Shown one piece after another: positions 35,975-47,165 of a stretch of DNA of 64,000 nucleotides; the first letter of the stretch is position 1, and each line of letters opens with the position of its first letter. This DNA is from Chromera velia (taxonomy: Eukaryota > Sar > Chromeraceae), in NCBI GenBank assembly GCA_018398765.1, contig JAHBMJ010004883.1, positions 7,462 to 71,461 on the forward strand, read 5' to 3'. The notes below the pieces were generated by a model. The model worked only from the letters and a program-made list of their open reading frames with translations, had not been told where the DNA came from and did no database searches. A program made the position numbers and the translations under genes.

Positions 35975-36761
35975 CCTTTCTGTTTTTCTGATTCAGGCAT
36001 ATACAGGGGTGGTTTAATTGTTTTAGGTTGAAGAGACTTCAATGGGTGGATGGGGGAAGCTTTGCACCTCTGTCGTGATGCTTTGTACTTCTACTGTCCT
36101 GGGTTTTCTCGGAGGTTCTTGCGACTTTTGATCACTAAAGCAAAAAACTCCGTGGACCAACAGTCCGACAGAAAGACGCTGACAGGATCGATCGATCTAT
36201 ATATATATATATCCGACGATCATGCAGTCCGATCCGTGCATATCGGCCGGCTGGGAGCCTGGGACACAAATTCACAAAATTAAAGGACATCCAAATTCGC
36301 TCGCGTGCGAGCGCGTGCGCCAAAACTCCGTCGCACACAAAAAGCAAAGATTTTGTGCGCTTCCGGAGACGCCATCTTGCATGCATGGGCCGAGACTGGT
36401 GCCAGTGACCCTCTTTCTACATCTTTCTCCTGACGCATTCCTTGTCAGACTGCCATGAGTTTGCGTATGCCATGACAGACTGTGTGATGCAAGTCCCCAC
36501 GAACTGTTACTTGCTGCAGGACGGCAAAGCTGGAGCTCTGATCAAGGAAATCTGGTTTGAACAGTTAGAAAAGGTCGCTGAGTTATCGTTTTGTGACTGG
36601 ATGCAGACTGAGTCCTAACATTGAAGTCAGCTCTCTGCGGGAATTCAAGTCTGGCCTGTCGGACCTTCAAACAAATTCAGGTGAGGTGGCTGCAAGCTTC
36701 GAGGGAGAATCTGCTTACGTTTCCCCCTTCTTGATAGGAAAGATACCGACGGAGATTGAAA
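35975..36761. promoter_or_regulatory. Divergent intergenic region between the CCDC81-like and ethylene-receptor-like genes
   Basis: About 790 bp between outward-facing ATGs. Around 36462-36690 there are open stretches with donor-like ends (EIWFEQLEK before GTCGCT; EVSSLREFKSGL before GTGAGG). These might be upstream exons, but their phase does not fit the exon starting at 36738, so they are left unassigned. A run of ATs lies at 36198-36213. Confidence 0.35.
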
Positions 36762-37221
36762 ATGGGCAGCGCTTGGTCGTCTCCTCCTCTGGACGGGCAA
36801 GAGGACCTTAGGGTGTGCTTCAACTCTACGACTGCCCTCCAGGACATCAGGGAAGACGCAGAGTCGCGGCAATATATTCTGACTCATCATACAGACACTC
36901 AGGTGGGCTTGAGGGGACCTGCAGGAGCGAGACGGGCACTTGGATTTGGGGCTTGCGTCTTTCTAGATTCCTGTGTCCATCAGTCTGTTCGCGTGTCTGT
37001 CTTCATGGTTTCTTGTCTGCTTCCCATGCCGCCTTTCCTTCGGCCTCCTGACAGTGACCATCCGGCAGATGATGGGGAAATGTAGCTTCTGTCTGCGGAA
37101 CAGTCTATCTATGTTGTACGTACGTCCGATGAAAGAAATAAGCTAATAAGACAAGCAAGCTAACGAACCGACACACAGCAGGAAGAAGAAAGAAAGACAG
37201 AAGCAAAGAAAGAAAGAACGA

Positions 37222-37277
<56 letters not shown>

Positions 37278-37346
37278 AAAAGAAAGAAAGAAAAAGAAAG
37301 AAAGAAAAAGAAAAAAAGAAAGAAAGAAAGAAAAAAAGAAAGAAAG

Positions 37347-37377
<31 letters not shown>

Positions 37378-40300
37378 AAAAAAGAAAGAAAAAAAGACAG
37401 AAAAAGAAAAACGAAAGGAAGTAAGGAAGGAAGGAAAGAAATAACGAAATAAGATCAACGAACCAGCGAACAAAACAACAAGAAGACAGAAATAATTGTT
37501 TCTTTCTTGCGACGTTCAGTCCGGTCGGGCTGCTTGCGTGCCTTCTGACAGCCTGTCCGTTTTCCTGAATGCTCTCCCTGCTCTTTCTGCGTGCCCCCCT
37601 TTCAACTGTCTGCCCCCGCTCTCTGCAGCGAATCGCCGACGCTTTTTTCGATTTGATCACCGCCATCGCATATGCGCTCTTGTCCTTCCAAATCTTCGCA
37701 CTCCTCTTCTCCTCCAGGGTCTACGTCGGTCGGTCGGCAGCACCTTGTTGTGCGTGTGGAGCCTCTTCCTTCCTGCCTGCCTGCCTTCCTTCCTTCCTTC
37801 CTTCCGTCCCTCCTTCCTTCCTTCCACACTTTCCCCTGACGGAACTGGTTTTTTTATTTTCTTTTTGCAAGCTTCGAATCTGCGAATCTCTTTGTGCCTG
37901 CCGGAAGACCCGGCACACATAAACAGACATATGAACGTGAGCGCCCGCAAGGACACGGAGGGCGGGATGAAAAACGTGAATGGAAATGCTGGTGTGGATG
38001 CATGCATGAGTACTCCGGAAGGCAGAGCTGGAGTCATGTCAGCTGTGTGCCCAGGTGAAACGTATGTATTATTTGCATGTTTATGTGTGCAGATCTGTTC
38101 CCTGGGAACAGTCACTTTCCAGCCACAGAGTTTTCTGCTATCCACTCGGTTCAAATTTTTGGCGTCTCCATTTTGTTCATCTCCTTCATCGCATCTTGTG
38201 GAATCACCCACCTTCTTGTTTCATTCCAGGAAGCATTTCAGGTCTGTCTGCCAGCTGATCTGTCTGTCGTTGGATTCTTGAAGTTTCCTTCTCATCTTCC
38301 CTTGCACGTGTTCATCTCTGGAAGGGCGAACACATAGAGTATTTTGGTCGATTGTTTTGTCTGTCTATCTCTTGTGTGCCTGCTTGCGTTATTTGAGTGG
38401 CGACGAAGAGGAGGGTTCTTTCAGTGACCCTTCCGAAGTTCCCTTTCTTTCTTTCTTTCTTTCTTTCTTTCTCTCTCTCTCTCTCTCTCTGGTCCTTTCG
38501 TCTCCTGGTTGATGTTCGTGCAGGTTCACTTGCATTACTCCCTCACTTTCATCAAACTCGTCTGCGCCGTGGTGTCCCTCGCCACAGCCCTCCTCTTGGC
38601 GAAGCTGATCCCAGCCACACTCCGGTCACTTTCGGAAATTGAAATCACAAGGAAAGTCAGTCCGTCCGTCCGTTCTTCAGTGAGGCGATGAAAGGGAGGG
38701 GCGGTGTGCTTTTCTTGTCCATCGTCATTTCTTTTCACCCATCCTCTCCTCCAAGTTGTGGGTTTCGTGGGGTTTGGAGCGCCTCTGCTCTCAGCGCTTG
38801 CGCACGAGAAAAGGATTTCCTTCCTTCCATGCGCCAGCAAGAGAAGAGAAGAGGGTGTTCCCAAATACCTGCAAGAAGAGAAGGAGGGTTTCTTTGGTTT
38901 TCGCATGGATGGATGTGCCCATACCCGTTCCCTTGCAGAGCTGGGCAGAGAGTTTACAGGAAGGCAAAGTGCGTCAATGATAAAAATTGTCCCTCCCTCC
39001 TGCCTTCAGGGCACGACCAAGAGTTTGTTGCACCACCGGAGGGCCTCGCACAGCGAGTTGTCGGGGGTAGAGAAGGAGAAGGAGAAGACTGAGGGTCAGT
39101 CCCGCGGAGAGGCTTGTGTGTGTGGGGGGGGATAAAAGGTTTGAGTGCGTGTCTGCTGGGGAAAGAAGTGTCAGAATCATGGTGTCATTTATCTATAGTC
39201 GAAGCTCTGCTCTCTTCCTCTCTGGGTCTCTGAGTAAGTGTAGAAAAACATGTCGGGTGTGGGAGTGTAAGCATGTCTTCAAGTTCGCATATGTAAATGT
39301 GCATGTTTGACTCGCTGAGTATATATATTTGTTTGGTTCACAGGAAGGTCGTTGAGACATCGGACGCGAGGGGCGTCGGAAACGAAGAAAGTTGCCGACT
39401 CCGGGTGGGACAAAGGCGCGACGGGGCAAAGTCTGCGGTAAGCTTGTGTGTCGGTTTGGGTTTAATTCCCGTTTTCTTTTTGCCTTGCCACTCAGACAGG
39501 TCATCCATCACAGCTGCGATGACGTGAAATGAAATCACAAGGGTTTGGAGCACTGAATGGATGGATGGATGGATGGATGGATGGGCCCATGAAGGGACAG
39601 CTGCGTGACAGTTGCATTCTGCTGAAATTGGGGCATTCCTTCCCCTCTGCCTGGCTTCCTTCCTTCTATCGTTCATCCCCCTGAACGTCTCTCCCTCTCA
39701 CACACACTCACTTGGGGTTCATCATACACTCTCTGTATCTATCTGAATGTTCAATACTCGCTCCTTGCTACTCTGTGTTCCGCCCCATGTCTTTTTCAAC
39801 GCCTGAGTCCGAGAAGAAGTGGAAACAAACGGATGCAAGCACATGGGCGGACACAGAGAGACATCAACGCCGGAACACGAAACAAATATTAATCATAGGA
39901 ACTTATTTTCCATTCGGATTGCCAGCCCTCTCGGAGACTCTTGCCCTGTGTTTGAAACATTGTCCCTCTTCTACATTTCTTTCTGTTTGAAAAATCTCTG
40001 CTGCTCTTCTGCATTTGTCCTTCCCTTTGTCTCTTCTGCATTTCCTTTTGGTTGACATGAGCGCCTTTCCATCTTCCCCGAATATCGGCGTGACGTTTCC
40101 CTCCCCCGTCTCCCTCCTGGATGTTCTGCTTCCTTTGCGTGCCTTTCTCTCCGTTGATCCAGGAGTGATGAGCCAACAGGCAGCAGAGGAGTGATAGCCC
40201 ACTCAGGAGATGAGCCGAGACGAGACGAAAGGGGAACAGAGAGAGAGGGAGATGGGGCGGGTCTGCATGAAAGCAAACCCCCGCAGAAAGAGCAATGGAC

Positions 40301-42357
40301 GATGAAGCTTTCCTTTGCGGAGGATGACTGCGAAGAATCAGAAATGGTGAGAAGAGGAAAAAGGCGGGGGGGTGCTTGTCTGAATGACCGGCTCCTTTCC
40401 CATACTTTGCTTCGCCTTTTAGACTACTTTTTCGTGCGAGTATCGTTACATCTCTCTCAATTCCCCTTCAGCACCCTTCGACTGTTTGCATTTCGACTCA
40501 CGGGAAGAGGCATAGTGATGAATGGATGAGTGCTTGATGCCTGAACACAAGGCGTTTGTGCCATGGACGACGGCCTGTCGATTCTCCCGGATGAAAGAAG
40601 CGAAGAGCGCCTGGTTGCTTTCCTGTCTTCGTGCCTCTATCATGTTGCACGCACATGTGTATGTGCAGAATGCGGAAGGCGGAAAGCAGAGTAAGATGAG
40701 CATGGATGTGAAGAAGGCGATGTCGGTGCCCGGATTTGCGGTCCTCCCGCCAGGAGGAGGAAGGATGATGCCGGGGCCCTCCAACGTCCCCCCAGGGGGG
40801 AAGGTTGGGGGGACTGCGCCCTCGTCCAACGATCGGTTTAGGAGGGACAGGGCACTGAAGGGGGGGGTGGAGAGAAAAGCAAGCCATGACAGCGCAGTGG
40901 CGACGTTCAATCGACTGGTCAGTCGGTCGGCCACTGCTTCTCTTCCATTTCGGACCGAGAGATAGATGTAATTGTTGCAGTAGGCATTTCAATTTGCCTT
41001 TTTTTTTTCGTGCTTCTGTTGGCAACTCTCTTTTTTCGGACTCTTTGTGTGTTGGGTTTTAGAGAGAGCGTTTGGATTCTTGGATTGTTTCCGTCTTTCT
41101 TGCATGCACGCATCTTCATGCATGACTGGACTGGACGTGTTTATTGCCGCAGCAACCTGTGTGGAGAGAGATAGTCAGGAAGAGCAGCCGGGATGATATC
41201 GAGAACTCTATCAGAGAATTGGAGCAACAGGCGGCAAGGGAGAGTGCATCAGAGTTGAGAGGAGTGGCCAGGTGGTGGCTGAGTGAGAAAATGCCCCCAG
41301 GGGTTCCTGTGCCCGTGCCAGAGCCCCTGCCTGCCTCTCTTCTGCAAACAAACACGACCTTGGCAATGCGTCAGTTGACTGCGGGCTGCTTGAAAGAGTC
41401 CGTGATCATTTTCAGCGAACTGCCCAGAGGCTTCGACGAGAGAGTCCGCCGAATGCTCTCAGAAGACCAAAATTTGGACCGTCTCATTTGGTTAGTGCAG
41501 TGCGTATCTTCAAAGAAACAGACGGACATTGACGTTTCTCTTTGGAAGCGGGAACAGGCCAAGAAAGAAGGGAAGTCCATTGAGGAGAAGGGAGGAGACG
41601 GAGAGGCAGAGTCACCGGAACGAAAGGCAGAGAGAGAGAGGGAGGGTGAAAAGACAGAGACGCAGACGGTGATGGGCATCCGATTTCTCTCCTATGAGAG
41701 GGACCCGAAGAACCAACACGGATGGGCAACAGCAGCAACAGCAACTGCCGTTCCCCCAGTGAGTTTTGTTGTTTGGCGTGACAGACTGATTTGCATGAAT
41801 GAAACCGTAAAAACAATCGGTTGCTTTCTTTCGTCGTCTGTCAGTTTATCATACAAGCAAGACGCCGCACATAAAGTTAATGAAGCATCTTTCGAGCCAT
41901 ACAGGTCCCCACGTCGTTTCTTTCGTGACAGTTTCCAGCCACCTTCTCATTTCTTTCGTTCGTTGTTTGTTCTTGCTTAGCTTCGTTTCCGCCTGTCTTC
42001 TTACCCGCCATCCGACCCTTTTCTTGCTTTTTTCATCCTTTCATTTCTTATCCTCTCCTCTCTGGTCGCATTCATCTTTTTCCTTTCTGCCCATTTAATT
42101 GACACATTTTTTCTTTCACCTTCTCCTGCATTCACTGCACGGCTGCTTGTCCAGATGAACCAGCGAAGGGCTTCTTCTTTGCTCTCGGCTCTATCCTCTC
42201 TCTTGTGCCCTTCCTGCCGAGACACCACTCTCTGCTTGATTCTCCTCATGTGCTTCTCTTGCGGCCTTGCGTACAGTGGCATCATGCTTGATTGTTAAAA
42301 CTCTTTCGTTCGTAGCTCTCTCTCTGTTTATTTCCCCCCCTGCTCACTACAACTGCC

Positions 42358-42400
<43 letters not shown>

Positions 42401-43604
42401 CGTTTGCGCGCGTGTGCAGGGACGAAGGGCCGGTCATGCGAGGCCACGGTTTGTCGATAACGGGGGCCCATCTCAGCCATACAGACGCGGGAGCTCATCT
42501 GGGCCCGGGCGGGTCCCTTCTTTGATTCCCTCGCTGATTCAGTGCGTTTGCCCTCTCTCAGAGGCGCAACTGGACCTGATCTCGAGACTCTCTGTGTGTG
42601 GTGAGTCGTTGCATGTATTCCTTTTGATACATCGATACAAAAAAAAAAAACTGCATGGACCTGATCTCGAGACTCTCTGTGTGTGTGGTGGGTCGGTTCC
42701 TAGTTAGGTGTATTGGTCTGATTGAGAATCTCTCTCTTCCTCCTCTCTATCAATCAGCAAGTTCTCTTCCTGCTTGTTCTATCAATACATCATGTAAAAG
42801 TTCAGGCACGCTTCTTCTGTGTTTCCCCCCGACAATGCTTTTCCCGTCTCGGTGTATGCGTGCGTGCGTGTCTCTTGTTTTGATATTTCCGCGCTCTTCT
42901 TGGATTGCGCTTACCCCCTAACTTTACCGGTTCCTCATTCACTCGCTCATTCGCTCATGCAATGGATCAATGAATGAAACTCTTATCCAGTTATTGTTTC
43001 ATCGGTTCTATCGGCGAATTCTGGACTCACAGACCTCCGTGACAAAAATCCCCCCACAACGAATGCATCTCTTGATGCAGTGCAAAACAAGTTCTTGTTC
43101 CTCCTTCCTTCCTTCCTTCCTGCAGGTGCGAACGTCGGCATCAACGAGTTCTTCTGCCTCGTCGCTGGTGTTCCGGTTTTCCACAGCAACAACGACCGGC
43201 TCAGCGTCCTCGTGGAGAAGGCCTTCATCGCCCACAGGGCCTCTGGAGGACGGTCCGTCTACAGTCGTCGTCTATGTGTCTCCCTGATTGATTGCATTTG
43301 TATTTCATCGATCTTTGAAATGGAATTTCTCATTTCAAGTGAAAGAAAGAACAGCTCAATCTGATCATGCGTATGGAAGACCGTCATACAGATAGACAGT
43401 CAGGGAGGGTGCATGGAGGACGGAAGGGGGGACGTGACGTCCGTCGTCCACTGGGGGGGAGGGAGGGAGGGAGACACAGGCCGATCGACTGGACTTGCAA
43501 GATCGAGCGGAGGACGTATTTCTTTTGAAGGCCAGACAGAAAACAGCCCCCTCTTTGGTTCCTTCCGTCTTGCGGCTGCATGCGCTTGTGTGTACACATG
43601 CATG

Positions 43605-43644
<40 letters not shown>

Positions 43645-43918
43645 GACGCATGAACTCTGTTCGTTTATTCTGCTCGTCCCTTTGCCTGCCTGCCTGCCAT
43701 CTTGCAAGCAGTCGGACGGTTCCCGCTTCCCCGAACGTCACAGGAGGAGAGGGAGGTGCGAGCTCTGGACAGGAAAGAGGGAGCAGGAGCGGAAGCGGGA
43801 GCCTCGGGGGGAGGGGCAGCGGGTCCTCGAGCTCTCGGGCTCGTCTCTACGGGTCCTCGTCGCACAGGAAACACCTCATGTTTCCCATCTCAGGTAGGTA
43901 CGGGCATCCATCCACTTC

Positions 43919-43953
<35 letters not shown>

Positions 43954-44192
43954 TTTTTTCTTTGTTTCATTCATTCTTTCTTTCTTTCTTTTCTTCCTTC
44001 CTTTCTTCCTTTCTTTCTTTCTTTTCTTTCTTTCTTTCTTTCTTTTTCTTCTTTGTTTCATTCATTCATTCATTCTTTCTTTCTTTCTTTCTTTCTTTTC
44101 TTCCTTCCTTTCTTCCTTCCTTTCTTTCTTTCTTTCTTTCTTTTCTTTCTTTCTTTCTTTCTTTCTTTCTTTTTTTTCTTTGTTTCATTCAT

Positions 44193-44224
<32 letters not shown>

Positions 44225-44358
44225 TTCTTCCTTCCTTTCTTCCTTTCTTTCTTCCTTCCTTCCTTTCTTCCTTCCTTCCTTTCTTTCTCTCTTTCTTTCT
44301 TAAAGAATGATTTCATGTGTGCGAATATGAGTTGCGCGTGCCGCTGTGTGTCTGTGTG

Positions 44359-44410
<52 letters not shown>

Positions 44411-44651
44411 AGAGAGAGAGAGTATGTGTGATGAGTGGTTCACCTCCCTCTTTTTGCATGTATGTCTGTCAATGCCCAGAGGAAGGGATGGTGAAAGTAA
44501 TCGAAAGGAACTAAATGAGTGCTCACCCTGTGACTTTCCCGCTCGCTCTCACGGTCTTGCTCTCTTTCTTGCAGGAAGACAGGTGATCGAACTTCTCCTC
44601 TCTCCTAAGTTGAACGTGAAGGGCACGGACTGTCAGGGAAGTGTCAGTTCG

Positions 44652-44693
<42 letters not shown>

Positions 44694-46041
44694 TTTTTTC
44701 TTCTTCTCTCACTCTTCCTCTCTCTTTCCTGTGCATGTATGTGTGTGTGTTCTGATGTATTAAATTCCAGTGTGTCTCTGGGTCCGGTTGATGGATTGAT
44801 TGATTGATGGATCAGTTCTCCACTAGCTGCCTTCCCGCTGTGCCCATCTGTCTCGAGAGACAGACCGAAATACCCTGCTTCGCGCCTGAAAGAATCTGCC
44901 GGCTTTCTCACGTTTGCTCCTCGTGCTTCATGTCCTCTTTAAATTGTTTTCTCTCACACTCTGGCTTTTCGGATGTCTCCTTCCTGTCGTCGACTACTTG
45001 CTGTCTCCCCCATTTTTTTCTCCTTTCATCTGTGCCTGTCTGTCTGTCCGATCGTTGACCCTCTGTACGTCGTTATCTGTATGTTCAAAGTGACCTCCAG
45101 CTCTCTGTTTGCCCCCGGTGTCCCGTGGAGGTGTCCCATGCATGCACTTTCTTCTCTCTATACCTTCTTACGTGATTGAGTTCCGGCATCGGTGTATAGC
45201 CACCGAGAGCCTGGGTATGGTTGTGTGCGGCTTCCTGTCTCTATGTGCGTGAGTTTGTGGGCATGCATGTGATGTCTGCGTAACGTATGCTGTTCTCTCT
45301 CTGTGTGCAGCCTGTGAACATCCTGAACGGCAAAATTTTCGGCTCTGGAAATCTTGACGGCTGGTGAGTCTCTCTTCTCTCTTTCTCTCTCCTTCTCTCT
45401 CCCTCTGATTTGTTCGTTTTTCTTCTTTTCCCTTCCCTTTTCCCCCTTCCCCGTTGCTCTTTTCTCTCCTTTTCCCTTTTCCCTCTGCAGTCTCCTTAAA
45501 GTTTCTCTCCGACCGCAGGGTCTCAGTCTGTGAGGATGAAGGGACCAGCACGCACGCATTGGTCCAGACGAAATGGAGTCATTTTGACGTCTGCACAAGG
45601 ATGCTCTTCAATGTCTCTCCAGGTGTCTGCCTGCACCGGGGATTCGCACTGAGTCCTCGACCATACCGATCTGTCTTTTTGTTCGCTTCCATCCACATGA
45701 ATGGTTGAATCACATCTGATTCGTTGGTGTCCTCTTTTACCAATGCCACTTTGGTCGGTCTGTTCTGCAGTGCTTTTCTGGGCTTTCAAAAACCGTGGGA
45801 GAAGGGGCGGTTCGACACGCTTCTGGGCCCCTTAATGGCGCTGCCGGGGGGTGAGATGGTGTTTGGTTCGAGAGACGACTCAAACGCAGAGGGGCTGCCG
45901 GTCACGCAGGCGGTCAGAGAGGACGGTGGTTGGTTGGTCAGAGCGATTGCTGCCGAGGGGGGCCTCGAGAATGTGCTGTTCTTCGTTCATTCTCTGAGGC
46001 TCTTGGCGGAGAACCTAGAACAGCTATTTAAGCACCAGTGA
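36762..46041 (+). CDS. Ethylene-receptor-like membrane protein with a novel C-terminal region (16 exons)
   Basis: Exons: 36762-36902, 37629-37728, 38093-38241, 38524-38659, 38939-39094 (or from 38756), 39344-39437, 40163-40346, 40669-40917, 41153-41758, 42420-42600, 43126-43252, 43712-43893, 44575-44642, 45311-45363, 45519-45680, 45771-46041. All are in phase, giving about 952 (or 1,013) residues. Exons 2-4 encode three membrane helices that align with the N-terminal domain of plant ETR1. Helix 1 has D-x6-Y, helix 2 has FIASCGITHLL (ETR1: C-G-A-T-H), helix 3 has KLVCAVVSLATALLLAKLIP. No GAF, H-box or histidine kinase ATPase motif appears downstream. Instead come a Pro/Gly-rich linker, a 202-codon Glu/Lys-rich exon and a conserved-looking 270-residue end. 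The start MGSAW could be N-myristoylated. The C-terminal function is unknown; a two-gene fusion of my exons cannot be fully excluded. Confidence 0.75.
37181..37445 (+). repeat. (GAAA)n polypurine microsatellite, intron 1
   Basis: About 265 bp of almost pure GAAA units with slips to GAAAAA and GGAA, sense strand purine. It lies in the first intron of the ethylene-receptor-like gene. Confidence 0.95.
37629..38659 (+). other. Ethylene/copper-binding-type transmembrane domain
   Basis: Three exons carry the three helices. By alignment with ETR1, Asp25, Tyr32, Ile62, Cys65 and His69 have counterparts. Cys65 and His69 are the copper ligands in plants. Pro36 and Ile35 are replaced by Ser and Leu. 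Spacing D-to-Y (7) and C-to-H (4) is identical. Confidence 0.75.
43917..44301 (+). repeat. (TTTC)n polypyrimidine microsatellite with a ~190-bp higher-order period, intron 12
   Basis: About 385 bp of TTTC units interrupted by TTTGTTTCATTCATTC and TTCCTTCC blocks that recur about every 100-120 bp, indicating larger-unit duplications. It is the reverse complement in type of the intron 1 array. Confidence 0.9.
44362..44420 (+). repeat. (TA)n(TG)n(AG)n compound microsatellite
   Basis: TATATA run, then TGTGTG, then GAGAGA, in intron 12 of the ethylene-receptor-like gene. Confidence 0.9.
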
Positions 46042-47165
46042 CCGACGGTGTTGTATAGTATGCATACCATTGTCAGCTTTTCATCAATGTTCAATACTCA
46101 AAGGAGTTTTTTACAATCAATACACAACTTATAAACTGTAGAATTAAGTAATTTTTTTGAATTAATTATATGCTAGTGTTATTTTAGAACACTTTCAGTT
46201 ATATTGAAGGGTTTTTATTTTGTTTATCTTTTATTTATAATGTTTTTGTATAATTCGAATATGATCTGGTATATCTTCATTTTTTTCAAAGACTCTCATT
46301 TAGCAAAACACTGAGTTTTTTTTGTTTACTGTACTATCACAGACTTATATGATTTGAAAATATATCGACAGTGTATATTTATTGTAAGATTCATATTATA
46401 TTCGTGTTTTTAAATTCGCAAGTTTCAACTTTCGCTCCTTTCGGTATACCTTCTCACAAATTATCACAAATTCAATTAATTTGGTCTTATTTGGTCTATT
46501 CTTCTTTCCCTGGCAGAATTTTGCCTATATAATCTCTATTGAAACTAAGGTGGGTCATTTGGTACCCCTAGGGTCGTTCGTGATATGCAAAAAACACTTT
46601 AAAAAAAAATGAGAAATAAATATAGAGTCTTATCAGTAGACCAATAAAAACAAACATCTTTAGATACAGTTTCACTAAAAGTATTTCTTCTACTTTTCAG
46701 CCAGTTTTCTGGATCGATTTCTTTGACATAAAATTTATTCAAGAATTTTGTTGTCTAGGGTAGTATAACACAGTACTAGCACTAAGTTACACTAAGTCTA
46801 CAACAATAGTATCAGGCAAGAAAGGTTTCACCTGGGGTTTTACAATTCTAAAATTGATAAAAATCTTTCAATCCCTAGTATTGAGGGAGACGAACCTTAA
46901 GCTTTGTCACCGCTTTGATATAAGTGATTAAAGTGAAATAAAAGACTAGTTTAGCCATTTAAAAGAATGCTGGAAGCGAATTTCAATCAATCACAGAGAT
47001 TCAATGAAGAACGGCGCTTAGAACGCCCTAGCGAACATCATTGAATTCTAGTTTGAATATCATTAAATTTGCCCCTAGCTCATGCAGACTTACTTGGCTC
47101 GATCGCAATTAAATCTGACTGCGAAAGAGTCGGCGGCAGTACAAAAATTCTCTCTAGCTTCCGAT
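46042..47165. other. AT-rich, CTAG-rich island at a convergent gene junction
   Basis: Between the stop of the ethylene-receptor-like gene (46041) and the stop of the HNH gene (47166). AT-rich throughout with poly-T runs, and CTAG at about 46568, 46757, 46779, 46877, 46950, 47025, 47047 and 47077. No coding exon or repeat array seen. Confidence 0.65.

Noticed and set aside
36462-36690. Extra 5' exons of the ethylene-receptor-like gene
   Set aside because: The open stretches have donors but their phase leads into a frame that stops within the next exon. Left as unassigned.
43650-44303. Long open frames full of Phe/Leu/Ser or Lys/Glu over the TTTC and GAAA arrays
   Set aside because: They arise from tetranucleotide repeats read in any frame, lie within introns of the ethylene-receptor-like gene and have no start or family character.
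36762-46041. Histidine kinase or GAF domain in the ethylene-receptor-like gene
   Set aside because: I looked for the H-E-x-R-T-P box, N-box and G-boxes in all frames of the exons and saw none.
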